Counted from the stretch's first letter, positions 1 to 13,935 are shown. The stretch: DNA of 64,000 nt from Oreocharis arfaki (GCA_013398015.1 VZRR01010232.1:1083065-1147064); one strand, 5' to 3'. The notes: generated from the letters alone by a model not told the origin. Made by a program: numbers and translations.

Positions 1-1491
1 TATTGTACTACACTTTTACTTACAGAAAATTCATTGCATAAGTGGAGAGTAAGTGCTCCTGTGGAACAGGCCTAATTAAGCAGTTCTCATTATGTGTGGA
101 ATCAGTATCAGGGACACAGGAGCCAAGTCTGTATTTCAGACCCTGGGCATGCACCCCGGGCACGGAGAATCCTCCAAGGCAGAGCAGCCTGAGGGTGAAA
201 TCTTTACAGCCAGTGTGTTTTATTAAGCTAAAAATGATGTCATTGTCCTGTATCTCACCTCTTCCCTCCCCATTTCCCATCTCCAGGCTCTGCTGGCCTC
301 TGACATCGGATGCAGATCACCAACAACTGTTACATCACATGCAACTGGCAATGTTTCATTTTCCATCTACGCTGGAGTAAAAAGCCTTGCAGGACATTAA
401 AACAGCATAAACCAACCTAAAATGTGAAGAGCATTAATCAACCATCACTCTGCAATCACAGCAGCAGATGCTGCAGGGACATCTCCTTTGTGGAGACACC
501 ACATTTGTTTGCCACAGAGAAGAACCAGACTTCTTTAGAGATTTACATCACACTTTGAGTTCAAGGAATAATTTAATTTTTGGGAAAACTAGAAGTAGTG
601 GCACCAGCGGGAGAAATGTCCAGTTTCTGCACAGCAAGAGATTACTTGTGTCTGTAAAGGACCAAAGGGTTGATGACAGCAAAGCCCTACGAAAGAGGTT
701 CATTTGTTGCTTTTCTGAATCACTGAGAATGCAGGGACTGAAGAGTTTACAAGGAAATACGAACACAGTGCATTTCCTGAGGGACACCATGGGTCTTTGA
801 GAAGGATAATCCTGCTTCCTTTCCTGAGATCATCCACATCTCATCACAATGAGGTACAAACCTGGAACATGCTTTTATTTCTGGAGATTTAAGATCTGGA
901 AATAATTAAGCTGTGTAACTGTTTTTAACTTTAATGGTGCTAATTCTGCCTGAAGTTGCTCTCCTTTCCCAGCCCAGTTCCATGACCACGGAGCAGTGCT
1001 GCACCCAGAGGGGATTTACTTTCCTGAGCTCTCCTGCATCCAAATGGGATAACTCAAATGAGCAACAGACACTAATTTCTGAATGTCATCTTCCAACGTA
1101 TGCGACAGATGATACAAATATCTCCATGTGATTGATCTACATCCAATAATCAAATACACAGCAGACATGATCTTTAGATGAAAATCGCTCTGGAAGTTTA
1201 AATGGAAAAGCAAATCAGATAATTAAACCCCTGCCCTTAGTGGTGCATTTTTTAAACTGACAAAATCTATAAAAACCTAAGGCAGAAACATAAAGTGCAG
1301 CTGAAAGAGAATCACTGAAAACCAAATTAATATTTTAATTCTGTCAACATGGAAAGAAGTCTCTAAATGAGATGAAGTTTAGAATGAGTACCAAGCACAG
1401 TGATTTATTACCTTTTCCCTGTAATTTAAATTTACTGTTTCTTCAGTATTCACTAAATTCTTCCCACAGAGTTTCAGCCTTAGCTGATCAC
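1..1491. other. gene-free stretch, nothing recognised
   Basis: Unique, AT-leaning sequence with short open frames on both strands that overlap one another and resemble no family I know. I see no repeat, RNA gene or convincing splice-bounded exon here. Probably intergenic or intronic DNA. Confidence 0.6.
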
Positions 1492-1542
1492 AAAAAAAAA
1501 AAAAGAAAAAAGGAAAAAAAAAAAGGAAAAAAAAAAGAAAAG
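1492..1542 (+). repeat. A-rich purine tract
   Basis: About 50 bases of A runs broken only by single or paired G. This is low-complexity DNA. No retroelement body is recognisable just upstream, so it does not look like the tail of a processed copy. A short lysine-rich open frame across it is an artefact of the tract. Confidence 0.85.
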
Positions 1543-1891
1543 CTGAAGGAACAGTGAATTAAGAAAAAGTAGTGGTTTTCCAATAGCCATGAAAAAATCA
1601 GTGAGACTGAAGGACCAGAGGTGGGATTAATAAAGCTTTCTTCAACTCTGTAGCTCTGCACTTAACTCCCTAAGCAGTAGGAATGGGTTTGTTTGCCAGA
1701 CAGTCTCTGTGAACAACAAGTTTCAAAGAATAAAACTAAAGATTCTTGTGTACTTGTAATGCAGCATGATGCTTTCAAAGCCAGATCAGTTGGTCAGGGC
1801 AGTATTTTAGCTACACACACCCTTCACATGATTTATCCAGCCTTTACCTTATAAGGTGCTTCCCTGAAACATGTCCTCTCAAAAAGCAGTG

Positions 1892-1931
1892 AAAATAAAT
1901 AAATAAATACATAAATATATAGACAAATAAA
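1892..1931 (+). repeat. (AAAT)n-like microsatellite
   Basis: Imperfect repetition of AAAT/AAATAC units (aaataaataaataaatac, then ataaatatat and caaataaat). Short tandem repeat, likely length-variable between individuals. Confidence 0.8.
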
Positions 1932-4900
1932 TCACAAGCATTTGGTTTGACTGCTTAAAAGAGTCTACAACAATCACTAAATGATGGGCTGTCAAAACTG
2001 CAGCGTTAATTAAATGAAGATTAATTGTTAAATTTACTTAAATTTAATACAATTAAGTGACGCATCATGTTTATATGAATTGATCAAAAGCAGTTAGCAG
2101 CTTGCACAGATCCATATTTAATAATACAATTTTAATGTTCAGCTGACACTTACCACACAGCCACTTTTATTAAACACACACAACATTTAGCATGGCACTG
2201 TCAGGCCCTTCCAACATTCTGTCATTAAACAAATGAGAATTTACAGATGCTATTCCCCACCACCAAATATCTACGCTCTGATTTAATTACACCAGCACAC
2301 GAAGCCCCCTGAATAGCAGCATTCCTTGGCAAGGGGATGGGAGAGAGTCATGCCTTTGAAATAACGTGCCTGTGGGCTGTGAGCTCTCCCTTACGGGGTC
2401 ATGGCTGGAATGCAAAGCTCCAGCGGGCTAAGCCTGGTCCCTGAGGAGCAGCAGTTCTCACCCCACTGTCCCACAACAGCCAGCACGCGTCCCCCATTCC
2501 CCAGCCACACAATCCTCCCCGTGGCACATCACAAACGAGTACCAAGGATCCCTGCCCGAACCAGAGAGGGTCCCATGAAGGAGACAGGCTCCGGCAGAAG
2601 GAAGAAGTCAGATGAAAATGCCCAAATTATCCCAGAAGACAGCACAGCCTACGTACAAAACAAAGACAAAAGGAACCTGAAAAGAGTTCTTGCCTCGGAT
2701 CTGAAGAAAAATTTGTTTTTCACCTTAAACCTTGCAAGGAAATGAATTCTGGTTAATCTCCGGCTGCTCTTAGAGCAGCACCTCTGCCAGGCAGCCGAGG
2801 TTCCCAGTAGAACCAGGAGCAGTTCCAAACACCACACTCCACCTTGCCAGGCAATCTCGTTAACAATTCGATGCGAGGGTGAAGGATAGGCAGAGTGGAA
2901 ATTGTGCATTAATGGGAGCAAATGAGCAACGGTCCCGAGGCACCACAGGATCTATGGCCAACAAAATGGCAATTCCAGTAGGCACTAAGAGGCATCCAGA
3001 GCCTTAATAGCCATTGACGAGTTTGATTTTGCTAATTAGAGGCAGATATCTTATGACACAGACAGGTTGAAAGCCTCCATTCCCCAGTATCCTCTGCAGC
3101 CTCTAACTAATGCATTTTATGGAAGATTATTTCTCCTCATCTTTAAAATATACTTATTCCCATCTTTTAAAGAATACACCAAAAAAAAGTTTTTCATGGG
3201 CTTGCCTTTACAAATTAGAGAGCTTTTTTGAGCATCATGCTTGAGGTAAAATTTAGATTATTTCTGGTGAAAAATCTCAGTTCAAGATAAAGAACCATTC
3301 CCATACAAATGAACTCCAATTCTGGTGACTTCAGCAAGGGTTTTATGGAACAGAAGCATTTCACAGAGTCTTACTGTTGTTCTACGTAAAAATAATTTCT
3401 ATTCCATCCACAAATCTCAGGTCTTAGCCTCAGTGTAACAATTGCATCTACCATTCCATTAATTTTATTCTGACAGGCAACATATTTAGAAAACTACTTA
3501 ATAATTCAGTATTTTCTTAGTCAATGTACAGCATCCCTTTCCAAAAACAATCAACATTGTGGGACTCATTCTGCTGTCCTTACTCACGTCCAAGTGGATT
3601 ACAAGAATGTGGGAATAACATGAACAAAAATAACCACTCCTAACGCAGGAATTTAACTTCATCTATGACTGCCTTTAAAGTTATGCTCAAATTAGCTTAA
3701 AATGTTGAGAATTCCTCAAGGGCTAGATCTCAGCTCACCTTAATTACATCACCCCACCGAAGGCAACAAATCCATGTGGACTTCTACCACCTAGGAAGTG
3801 TGGAAGCAGGGACTTCAGCAAGAAGCTACCCGTGTGTATCTGAAGGCAGCAAATAAATCTTGTAAGGAAACGAAGCAGCTTTCACACCAAAGCCCAGAAG
3901 AGCAGCCCTGGGGCTGTTCGCTTCCTTCAAGCTGCCTGAGGAGAATCAGCCAAGTCCATGTTCCTGCCCTTCAGAGACAGAGGAATTGCTGAGTATGGGC
4001 TCCAAATAACTCAAAGCGAGCCCATAACTGGCCAAAAAGTCAGGTCTTTGAGTATTATTGAAATATTTGGGTGTCCTATCTTTCAGCTCCTCACCAACCT
4101 TTCGGCCCTTCCTTACGAACTTTCAGTGATGTTCCACTTGAGGCTCTTGATTTTACTCACTTAAGTGCTCTCCAAATAGTTGCTTTGTTTGGATATTCAT
4201 GTAAATTCTTTCCATACATCAGGCAGGTGTATTGTTGCGCTGGGCACTAGGATTTGAGAAGGAACACTGCAGCAGTGCCCTGGGACTCTCAAATTAAACA
4301 ATAATTCACTCCATTTGCACCCAGCCAATGGAGCCGTGCCCCCACGCGTGTCCTGCCGGCTCTGCCCCTCACCAGCCCTCACTGCTGGGCTTTGATCTAC
4401 CAGCTCCAGCTCACACTTCATTTTCAGGATGTGAATTGTTTCAAAGCTCGTGTTACAGGCCTGATTTTCAGTACTAACAGTTGTTCTTTAATACCGATAA
4501 AAATAAATGAATGGATTTAAGGAACCACCTTGGTTCGGAGGAGGAGAAGCATCCCAGCGAGCGGGTTTGGCCTTTGGGATACGCCCCACTGTGTCTCCCT
4601 CCAGCAGCACTTGGTGTTTGCCCAGCAGTCATCCCAACACCCCTATTCCACAGCTGCAGCAAAAGCTGTTGGTATTCAAGGCACACCCCGAGTTAAGGGG
4701 TGATACACTGAGAAAATACCTCATATTAGATCCTAGGACAGCTGTTTCACCATCACCTCGTATGGCATAAGGTGAGAGCAAGAGGAAATTACAGGTAGGA
4801 GAAGAATTAAAAAACCTAAACAACTCAGCTCAGACATCAATCACTTCTATTATCCTGCTTGGGCATGGGGGAACTTCTTGCAAAAAGCTGGATCCTGCTC

Positions 4901-7900
4901 TTAGAAAGTGCCTCTGCCACACAGATTTACTCCTACAGGTGTATAGGAAAAATTATTTCTAATTTAAGTCATTAACAATGGTTTTTTAGGGCTGCCAGGG
5001 GAAATACAAAGCACCCTCCCACCTTATAAGAATAATGCAGCAATCTGGAAATACTACAGCAATGTATCACTTTCACTTGTTCTAAATAAAAAGAGGGAAA
5101 TAAAAACTAAGTATCATTAAACACAAATGCTATTTCATTCTAGATATCTAAAGGGCATCCATTTTAGAGTGCAGCACATCTAGGCATCTCATTATTTAAA
5201 ACAATGAATTTAGCTGTGAAATACTATTAATTTGCTTAGTGAAATTTGATCTCACTTTACAGCTTTTCTAACTTCATTAGAAACCTCTTAGCGAAGCGTG
5301 AACTGCCACAAACTGTCCTTCTGAAAACTGGACAATAACGTCAATGAGGGATCCATTAGAAAGAGAAAGGGAAGACAGGGAAAGTGTCACTAGCAAAATA
5401 CCTGTGAGTGTTTGAACTGCTGTTTTTGTGCAGTGAGTAGGGCTGGCAGCTTCCTCTGCAATTGTCCCTGGTACAATTTGGGCAAATAAAATTACAGTCT
5501 GGACGCACTGCTAAACTGGTAGGTGAGAACTATTACATGCACAGTCCTTGCACTAAGGAAATCTACTCTCCTCGGAGTTATTTGTTTAAAAAGGGATTAT
5601 TCTATTTATACACAAATATTTACACAGCATTAAACAGCACTGTGTTGATCTCTTCTTGCACGGGATATGTCATATTTTAGAAACAAAACTATTCTACTGC
5701 TTTCAACAATCTTCAAGAACATCTATTACAAAAATATCCCTTGCACTACGAACATGAAGACTAAAAGACACTTGATTTGGTGTTTATATCCTACTTACAC
5801 AAAGAAATGGAGATCTAAAACAGTTCCACAAACCCTTGAAGCTCCTTGGCCTAGAAAATGTTGATATTAAAAAGGTATTTGTGATTACAAATATTTTCCT
5901 AAACCTACGTCAAGCAGCCTTGAGCTACCTCGTATTTACCCACGGTCAGCTACTGTGGATTAAGTGGGATACAGCCCACACACACCTGCTGACCCCACAG
6001 CAGCTCAGACTTAAGAGGTGAATCAATAGGGTAGAGCTCTAACATGTCATCCCCAAAGAATTGAAAAAGGTCTTCCCACGTGAAAGCAGTGTAGTTAATG
6101 ATATTCTCATGGCACAGTTACTGCTTTCTCACACATCTCGTGTCTGTCAGGGAAGAGAGATCCTTATGTAGCATGGGCAACCACAATCAAGAAATCCCCC
6201 TGGAGATCAGGCAAGCACCAGTAATTCTAAGTGAGGCTTAGTTATAAACCACCCTTTTTTTCCTAAATTGAAAAATATCGCAAGGAAATGCTGGAATTTT
6301 TAGCCCACCCTGCTTTTCTTTTCCCCAATGATTCTTAAAAACAGTACTGAAAACACAGTCAAAACTTTTCCTTGATCATAATTTTTTTTTTTTCCAGTCA
6401 ATCCAATTTCTAACATCCATTTGCAAAACAGCTTAAAAACGTTGTGGAGAAAAACAATAGGTAGAAATCTGAGGGCAGGGGGGAATGGAAGGTCTAATTT
6501 CAAATAAAAGTAACAATAAAATAACTCCTCAGTGTTACACTGAGCAAATAAAAACCAGTTGAATATATCTTACAGTTTCCATTGACCAAGTGACATTAGG
6601 GAAGCAGATATCCCATCATGAGGCAAGGTTAAATCTGGATATCTTTAGCACTTTCCTTATGAAAGGCGGGAAAAATGTTTAAAAATATTAAATCTCAAGC
6701 CAGGAGGTATTCTCACAGAAATAAGCAGCCACCAGTGCACACTAGACCATCACCAGAGGCATTTCCAAGGGAAAGCATCCATGTGAAATGGATCTGCCCT
6801 GGCTCACACGGCTGCCCTGGGAGGCTGCAGAGAGGCGAAGAACTCAAACATGAATGAAGTGTTTTCCTTGCCCTGTCCAGTGTAACTCCTCAACATGCCT
6901 GGCTGGCGTTAGAGAATCGTCTGCTTCAGCACAACACTTGCCAGAAATTATTAACACTCAGATTTCTCACGGAGAAAGACTGGCTCCTCTGCAGGGCCGA
7001 GGAGGCGGCTGGAGGAACGAGCAGCAGCACGAGGCAGTCGGAAAAATTCAGCCTTTGATTTTCCCCTGAGACACAGACACAGGGCAGTGCTGAAGGAGCA
7101 GGAACGATTTTGTCAGATGAGATAGGCAGCAATTTTAATCTCGTTGTGTGGGTACAAACTTCCTACATGCAAATTTCATCTGCTCCCAGCCCCTTCCCAC
7201 CTCCCTGTCTGAAGAGCCTTGTTTGGCCCCGTTTCTGCTGCACCCATAAGCACCTCATCATCATCAGCTTTATTCTCACAAATCCCCAGGAGGCAGAGAA
7301 TCACAGTCGTGCCATTTCTGCAGATGGCTGTGATGTGCCACTTTCCCAGGCACTTGGTCCAAGCAATGCCAGGCAGGGCGAGGGAAGGACTAGTACCCAC
7401 CCCACTGGGATGCAGCTGCATCCCCTCACCGATCACTCCACTCAACACGAACAGCCCATCCTCTCCCCCTAATTCCTCTTGAAGCTTTTCAGCATCTTGA
7501 GTATTATCTAAAATGCCAGACAATATTATCTGCCTGCCTCTCATTAAACATTTGGGCCTTTAACTGCAGCGAGCTTCTGACTGTGACAGGTCCAGAACAG
7601 CCCCCACACAAAGGGCACCCCAGCCTGCAGGTTGGAGGCCAGGCTGCTCTTGCCTTACACTGAACCCATATGATCCACAAAGTACTCACTGTTACTGGAA
7701 TTGCAGGAAGCACATCTTTTTCTTCAAGTTCAAGACTTTCTGGCATGTTTGCACACGCATCAAATGTGTTCAGATCGCGCGCCTAACAAGATCCAATGTT
7801 AGCTCAGAGACCAATCCTAATGCAATCTACAAGTTGTGAAATGATTTTAAAGTCTCCATTTTTAGGGTGCAGAAAAAGAAGATGCAATGAAACTCCAAAC

Positions 7901-9221
7901 GGGCAGGTATCCTAAGGCACCCAGAGTCAGGACAGTCACTGCACTGCACGGGAAGGAACGAGCTTGTGGACTGAGCAAGTGCACCTCAGCAAGTTTGTTG
8001 TGTTAAAACACACACGGGAAGATCTTTTTCTTGTTCATTGGGGTTTGGGTTTTTTTGAGGGGAAATTGGTGAAACAGAAAGCTCACATTCATAACAGATG
8101 GAAGTAATGTTTTACCACAGAGGACCTGCCCATTATCTGGTCCCACTGAGGAAAAAGTTTGGCATTATTTCTAGACAGCTCTGAAAACGCAAAATATGAT
8201 GTGTGCAAAACACCCCACTGCTGCTGGACCCTAACACGCTGCTCTGGCCAAATGCTGGGCAGTGAGGAAGGGAAACAAAAGCCCAAATGCAGTATTTTCC
8301 CCTTAGCAAAGGATAAACTTCAGCTAATTACAGAGTTTGGAATGAAGAGAAATTTAAAGCAGGCTTCCTCCCTCATAGCTAATATTTATGCTAATAAAGA
8401 AACCAGCAACTAGAATACACCTTGAACTGAAAAGCAGCCTGTTTTATACCTTTAAATGGATTACAACAGTATTAAGCATAATAAATAAAACAAGTGTGCA
8501 TGCCACCAGTTGGGACATGCTTTAAACACTTCAGGTTTTTTTTCATGATGCAATGCTTTAACCAATTAATCATCCTGCTCTCACGAGATTTCCTTCCCTT
8601 TTCACCTCTACAGAGGTCACTGGATAGTGAAGCCAATTTGTGAAAGTTCTCATGCACTTCTCTGCTTATTAAAAAGCGAGAAATCACACTGCAATTTCAA
8701 AATCTATATCACACAAGGCAACTGCAGTGCCAGAGTCTCATTGTGACCTCTGTTGATAGAAGAAAAAATAAGTATTTGTCCCTTGCTGCATCAAACACTA
8801 CAGCTTCCTTTCCAGGCATATTTTGTTAGTGGTTTTGCTTTGTTTCGTTTTTTAAGTACATATACAAAAAGAGGAAATAACACCAGGTTTGTAATTCCAA
8901 TGCAATTTCCTTCTGACCACACAATTTAATTACATAAAGATGCAAAATCACTTTTATTTTAAAACAGCATTCAAATGTCTCCTGAAATGAAAATTCTTTA
9001 TTTATCAAGAAAGGATGGAAATTATCACTCAAAGGTATATGTGAAATGAGGAGAATTAGGAGAAAGTGCAATTCTTTGCTGTGAAAGATTCAGCCACAAG
9101 GGAGAAAAGAAAATTAAACAGTCTCTTCCCTCTAATTTTGAATTTAAAAAATGAGAGAAAGAAAATGTAAACGCTCTTAATTTCATATATCCTTTTCAGT
9201 ATACAGTATTTTTGGATGTTT
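1932..9221. other. gene-free stretch, unique non-coding DNA
   Basis: About 7 kb without a recognisable gene or mobile element. Two parts read like possible conserved non-coding DNA: 1980-2120 (many TTAAT/AATTAA cores, a CTGTCA motif, few CpG) and 2840-3080 (mixed composition with TAATTAG and ATTAATGGG motifs). The longest frames (2401-2745 plus; 7110-7472 plus against 7176-7544 minus) resemble no family I know, and the last two lie antisense to each other, as expected of chance frames in a locally GC-richer stretch. Small T or A runs occur near 6383 and 8050. Confidence 0.6.
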
Positions 9222-9267
9222 AAAAAACAACAAAAACCTCAAACAACCAAACAAAAAACAACCCAAC
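9222..9267 (+). repeat. A/C-rich low-complexity tract
   Basis: Runs of AAAC, AACC and AAAA units. Roughly complementary in composition to the T/G-rich tract at 9571-9618, so the two could pair imperfectly around a loop of about 300 bases. Confidence 0.7.
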
Positions 9268-9570
9268 ATTTGGACCACTTCAGGCTCCCCAAGGAATATA
9301 TTTCAGTTACTAAAAAAGATCTTAAGCTCAGATGCTTCCATGTGCAGAGCAGTGAGCTGGCCCAACACACAACAGTGTGCTCAGCACTTGCTGGAGCTGC
9401 CCATAAATCTTCACATGCTCCAAAAAAGAGGCTTCAGACAGAGATTGCTGGCCACCAGCCCTGCAATAATTCACTGCTACAAAATCATCTTCTACTACTC
9501 AAACAGAGTCAGTGGCCAGCCCGGTCTTTGAAACAAATGGAACAAATCCAGTAGGAGGCACAAGACACAG

Positions 9571-9618
9571 GTTTTTGTGGGTGTTTGGTTTTCGGTTTTT
9601 TTGGGTTTTTTTTTTTTT
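9571..9618 (+). repeat. T/G-rich low-complexity tract with long T run
   Basis: GTTTTTGTGGGTGTTTGG-type sequence ending in a T run of about 13. Counterpart in composition of the A/C-rich tract some 300 bases upstream. No recognised retroelement sits next to it. Confidence 0.7.
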
Positions 9619-12600
9619 GCTACAACAGAGGAGGTCTGAGACTGGCAGAGGCCAGAACTGGGTTTGGAGGAAGAGTGGAAGACTGAGAAACAACAGAGCT
9701 TCTCACCCATGGCCAGGTCTAGGTTTTATATTCCCAGGAGAAGAGAAACTGTAGATTCAAGAGCCTAAAATTATCAAAAAATTGCATTTTGATGGGAGCT
9801 TGGGGCCCGCTCACGGCATGCCCTGCAGAGAAATCGGAAGGCAGAAAGACAAATCTGCTCATGGCAGACCTGGTTAAATGGAGCTTGGCAAGAACAGATA
9901 AGAGGGTCCTGTCAAGAAGATTAAAATAAAGTAGATGGTTGCAAAGGAAGGACAGAGGGAAGATCGGAAACCAAGCAGTGTGAAACGGGAGGAAACACAA
10001 AACAGGGCAGAGTGAAAGGGGAGTCCACCTGAAAGACACTGATGGGAAACTGCTGCCCTGATTTATGACCTTTCCATGAGGTCAAAATTAAGCCCTTACA
10101 CAAACAGGAAAGGTAAAAGCCTTGGGATCTGATCTTGGCTTAATATTTAAATTCATGGGGTTAGGAGGAGAATTACCTGCCCAGCTGAGAGGAGAAACAC
10201 AGAAACACTAAATTTTTCAGTCCTAACTCCCAAGTTCATTTGCAGTTGTGGTGTGTTAAATATTACAAATGTTCAAACTGTCAGTAGCAGATTATATGGA
10301 TACTGGATTGTATTTCCATCTCTTTAAAAGTTATTACTAAAGAAAAGTTATTAATAACTCAAAACTTATTAGTTTGAGCAGGTTTGAATCCAAAGCTCAG
10401 ATTCAAGCCACACCAAACTTAAAACCAGTTCAGAAATGTATTTTATGCATAATTCTTGTCCTTAACACAAGTGAAATCCAAATCCTAACGTGATCTGAGA
10501 GGGTGAATCACAGCTTCAAGAGTCTTTGTACTACTCAGTGTTCTGCCCTGCCTCTTACAAGACAGGAATTCCAAGTGATCCCCCAAATCAGCAGCAATCA
10601 CATCTTCAAAGGCAAAAGAAACTAAACTGGAGAAAAACTTAGAAGCAAAATGAGCTCTTCATCACAGCTGTGATTAAATTAATCAACTGTCTCACATGAG
10701 GACAAACATTGTATTTTATTACATTTTATCCAGGCAAAGCTAATTATAAAAGCATGAGATATCTGCAATTACGCTCTAGAACCATCACGTTTTTCAAATG
10801 GCGTTCAAATGTAATATTGTCCACACACCAACACGTGACATGTGCCACCAGGATTTTTGGTTCTACCCCAGTGAGCGTGCCAGGCTAACTGAACCAAGAG
10901 ACTACATCCCCTACCTTCAGAACATCACAAGTTTTCCCAAGTGTTCCTTCTCCCCCCTTCACAAACTTGCAATGGGAATCTCAAGGCTGAAAGCTTCAAG
11001 CTTGGCAGTGAAACACAAGGCTCTGCAACCACGTCTGTGGGACATTGTTCACGTGCCACTTTCAACAGAACACACAGAAGTGGGAGTCCTTCAGTATTCT
11101 CAAAACATCCCACCACGCTCCAGTTCCAGGAAATTGAGAAGTACCACTACATTCACCCATACATTTCTAAGCTAAGTGGGAGAGAGAAGCACCAGCCTCC
11201 TCTTGCACTTCTGATAAATTAATTCCCCTATATGATAGAACAGTACAGCAAAATAACCCTCTCATTGAGGTTTATGATGTACTTAAGCTTAACTCTGAAT
11301 TCCTTAGATTTGCAGCGTTTCTTTTGGTACAATTATTATACGCCCGTAAAACTACGGGAAGGCTGGGAAAAGCTGCACATAAAAGGCAGTCTCAGATTGA
11401 TCCTGGGTGTGCAGAGGGTTATTTCTGGAGATATATATAATAACAGCCAGAGCTTCTCCGAAGGCTGAGCCTGCCTTGCACAATGTCACTACGGAAAACA
11501 CAAAGTTAGCAAGCATGGGGACAAGACAGAGCAGGGTGATCCACTGTGTCCAGGGGGATGCAGGTCCAGCAGATGCACCTTGCTGCTCCATTCAGCTGCT
11601 CACCTGAGCCCTTGTCCACAATCCCACAACCATTCGGGGATGGAACAGGCATGAAGGGAGTCTGGAAAAAGCTGCAGGTGCTTTTCCTCTCTTCTAAATT
11701 TGCATCTCCAACTCTACTCCTCTCTCCCTCTCAAATTTCCCCTTTTCCTGTTACTTTCCATCACTGAAGACGTCACCAAGTTTTCTCATCAGCGTGAAAT
11801 GTTCACTCGAAAGAGTCAAGTTTATTTTGCTCAATGTGTTTGTGCTAGATAAGCATTTGGGAGTTGTTATTTGTCTTGCAGAAGTCCTGTTTCCTCTCGA
11901 TACAGGCCGGTACCCTGCAAGCCCATTTCTGTAGCATCCTACTGAATGTTGAGTTCACTTCAGCCTTCATGGTTATAGTCAAGTACTGCCCTGTCCTGAT
12001 ATGCATGCAGCTGCAACTTCTGTCAGATGTATTTATATTCAAATATTACAGGCCTTTGTCAGGAGCAATTTTATTTTTCCTCTGCAAAACCAGGGATGTA
12101 TTATCCTGGTGCTTGGTGCACAGCAACTCCCCCGGAGCGCTGAAATAGTCCACAAGAGCTTTTCCTGCAGGAACACAAAGCAGGTTTAGAATCCAGTGCA
12201 TCTTGAGCCAAAGGCAGGAGCATCACTCAGGCTTCTCATCCCCACACTACTGGCCAGTGGTGGTGAGAAAATAAGTTCTCCTTGCCAAGTGGCCATGAGG
12301 GGATGGTCTGTCTGTCTCCTCACAGAAACAACACCCCGCCAGCGATGGGCACCGCTCCAGACAGACAGATCGCAGCAGAGCACACATCAGCTCATCAACC
12401 TGTGTCAAAACTCATTTGTTAAGCATCTCTCAACAACTTCTGTGTTTTGAAACACATTACAACAGGATAAAAAAGAGGAGTCACTCGCTTAATGGCCTGG
12501 CCATAGGTATTGTTAGAAGGGCCTCATGGTAGTCAAGAAAATTCCCATAAATTTAAATTTGTCTTCTGATAAAAGTATGCCAGAAGAGAGGACTGAGTTT

Positions 12601-13143
12601 TTAATGCTGGAGAGCCACCCTCCTGATGGAACTATTTGCTCTGGACCACAGAGCTGGAGGGAGAAAGCCCAAAGCCACCGCAGCCAAGAGCAGAGCAGAG
12701 CAGCATCACCCAGCACAACCCTCCTGGCACCACGGCACCTCAGTGCCTCTGGGAAACACCAACACAGGGCAGTTGCCTTTGCTGCAAAGCTTGCAAGACA
12801 GCAGTGAAAGAGAAAGAAATATGCATTAACAGGCCCAAGGCAGCCCTTCCCCTGAGCACTGCAGTTTCTGTTGAGTCAGAGCTGTCATCTGCCCTGCAAA
12901 CTTATCTTCACTGGCCATTTTGCAAGTAAGATTCAATCAGGGCTCCCTGGCTCCTGAGGGAACCAGCACTTTAGCGTGAACTGCTTCCACTCAAACGTAA
13001 TGGAGTGAGATTGCTCATGCCATTATTTTAAATGGTTGGAGGCCACACGGTCCCCAATTTCATTAGCTGCATTTATAAACAGACCTTACACTTAATACTG
13101 TGGAACACAGAGACATGCACACATCATGTATCATCTTCCCACC
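9619..13143. other. gene-free stretch with a small palindrome
   Basis: Unique DNA. A perfect 12-bp palindrome (GTTATTAATAAC) lies at 10347-10358, and the half GTTATTA also occurs just upstream. CACGTG E-boxes occur at 10832-10837 and near 11044. A minus-strand 58-base segment at 11604-11661 has a fair acceptor and a CAG/GTGAGC donor, but all three frames are open, so it carries no coding signal. No mobile element recognised. Confidence 0.55.
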
Positions 13144-13190
13144 ACACACCAAAAAAAAAAAGGTAAAAAGGAAAAAGCAAAAACCAGAAC
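13144..13190 (+). repeat. A-rich direct repeat, copy 1
   Basis: An ACACACC start, a long A/G-poor run and a 20-base end (gaaaaagcaaaaaccagaac) that recurs exactly in the copy at 13891-13935, about 750 bases downstream. The exact 20-base match and shared ACACACC start argue against simple low-complexity coincidence. Confidence 0.75.
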
Positions 13191-13246
13191 ACCAGTTTAA
13201 GTGTCTCTATTTGATACATCATCTGTGTGGAGAGGATGTTTTTACA

Positions 13247-13264
13247 GATAGATATATATATATA
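13247..13264 (+). repeat. short (TA)n / GATA tract
   Basis: gatagatatatatatata, a short dinucleotide repeat. Confidence 0.8.
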
Positions 13265-13890
13265 AGCAATAGCTGATTGAACTATCCAATCAACTGTGTG
13301 CAAGTGGAAGACACAGAATGGGTCTCCTGTTCCGCTTCACAAATCAGAAAAATTACAGTCAGACCAGGCACACGCTGATGTCAGTAGAGCAAAACACTGG
13401 GAGCCCCAGATTTTACCTGTGCACACAAGTTCATCTAAATTCAGGAGGTATATCTGAGCTAATTAGCTAAATTACTACCAGAGGCAAGAGACGAGTCGGA
13501 CCTGTGAGGCTGCAACCATATCCTTCCACAGCAGGGCAAGGGGTCTGGGAATGCGTGTGAGGAGCTGCCTCCATCGTTCACTGAAGCCAACCTTAGGCCA
13601 GTTTACACTGATTTGAAACAGCTTTAAACCTGAACACAGGGGCTAATATGATATTGAACCATAATTACTCAAAGAACACACGTCTGCAAGCGAGAAGTAA
13701 GAAAATAATAATACAGAGATCCCGAATTGAACAGCATGACAGGAGTGAGATATGGAGCCCTCAAACACAAAATCACGAGCAATTAAGCTTTAGTGGCTGA
13801 ACAGGTGTGAGTGTAATCATTGCTCATATAGCTTCTTCCTGTGTTATAATTTTGTATCAATTTGTTTATTTTAAGAAAAATTATACATCA
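13265..13890. other. gene-free stretch between the A-rich repeat copies
   Basis: Unique DNA. Nothing else repeated was noticed between the two copies, so the duplication appears limited to the A-rich segment. Confidence 0.5.
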
Positions 13891-13935
13891 ACACACCAAA
13901 AAAAAAGGAAAAAAAGAAAAAGCAAAAACCAGAAC
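13891..13935 (+). repeat. A-rich direct repeat, copy 2
   Basis: Partner of 13144-13190: same ACACACC start, an A-rich core two bases shorter, and the identical 20-base end. The orientation is the same. Confidence 0.75.

Noticed and set aside
2150..2260. Minus-strand GTAAGTG donor-like site
   Set aside because: The sequence before it has stops in the relevant frames and no acceptor.
7110..7544. Two frames of about 120 codons antisense to each other
   Set aside because: Both are open only because stops are locally rare; neither resembles a known protein.
11352..11591. Hydrophobic minus-strand frame that looks membrane-like
   Set aside because: No recognisable family, no splice context matching the hydrophobic part, and a plus-strand frame overlaps it.
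11604..11661. 58-base minus-strand segment between a fair acceptor and a GTGAGC donor
   Set aside because: All three frames are open over such a short length, so there is no coding signal.
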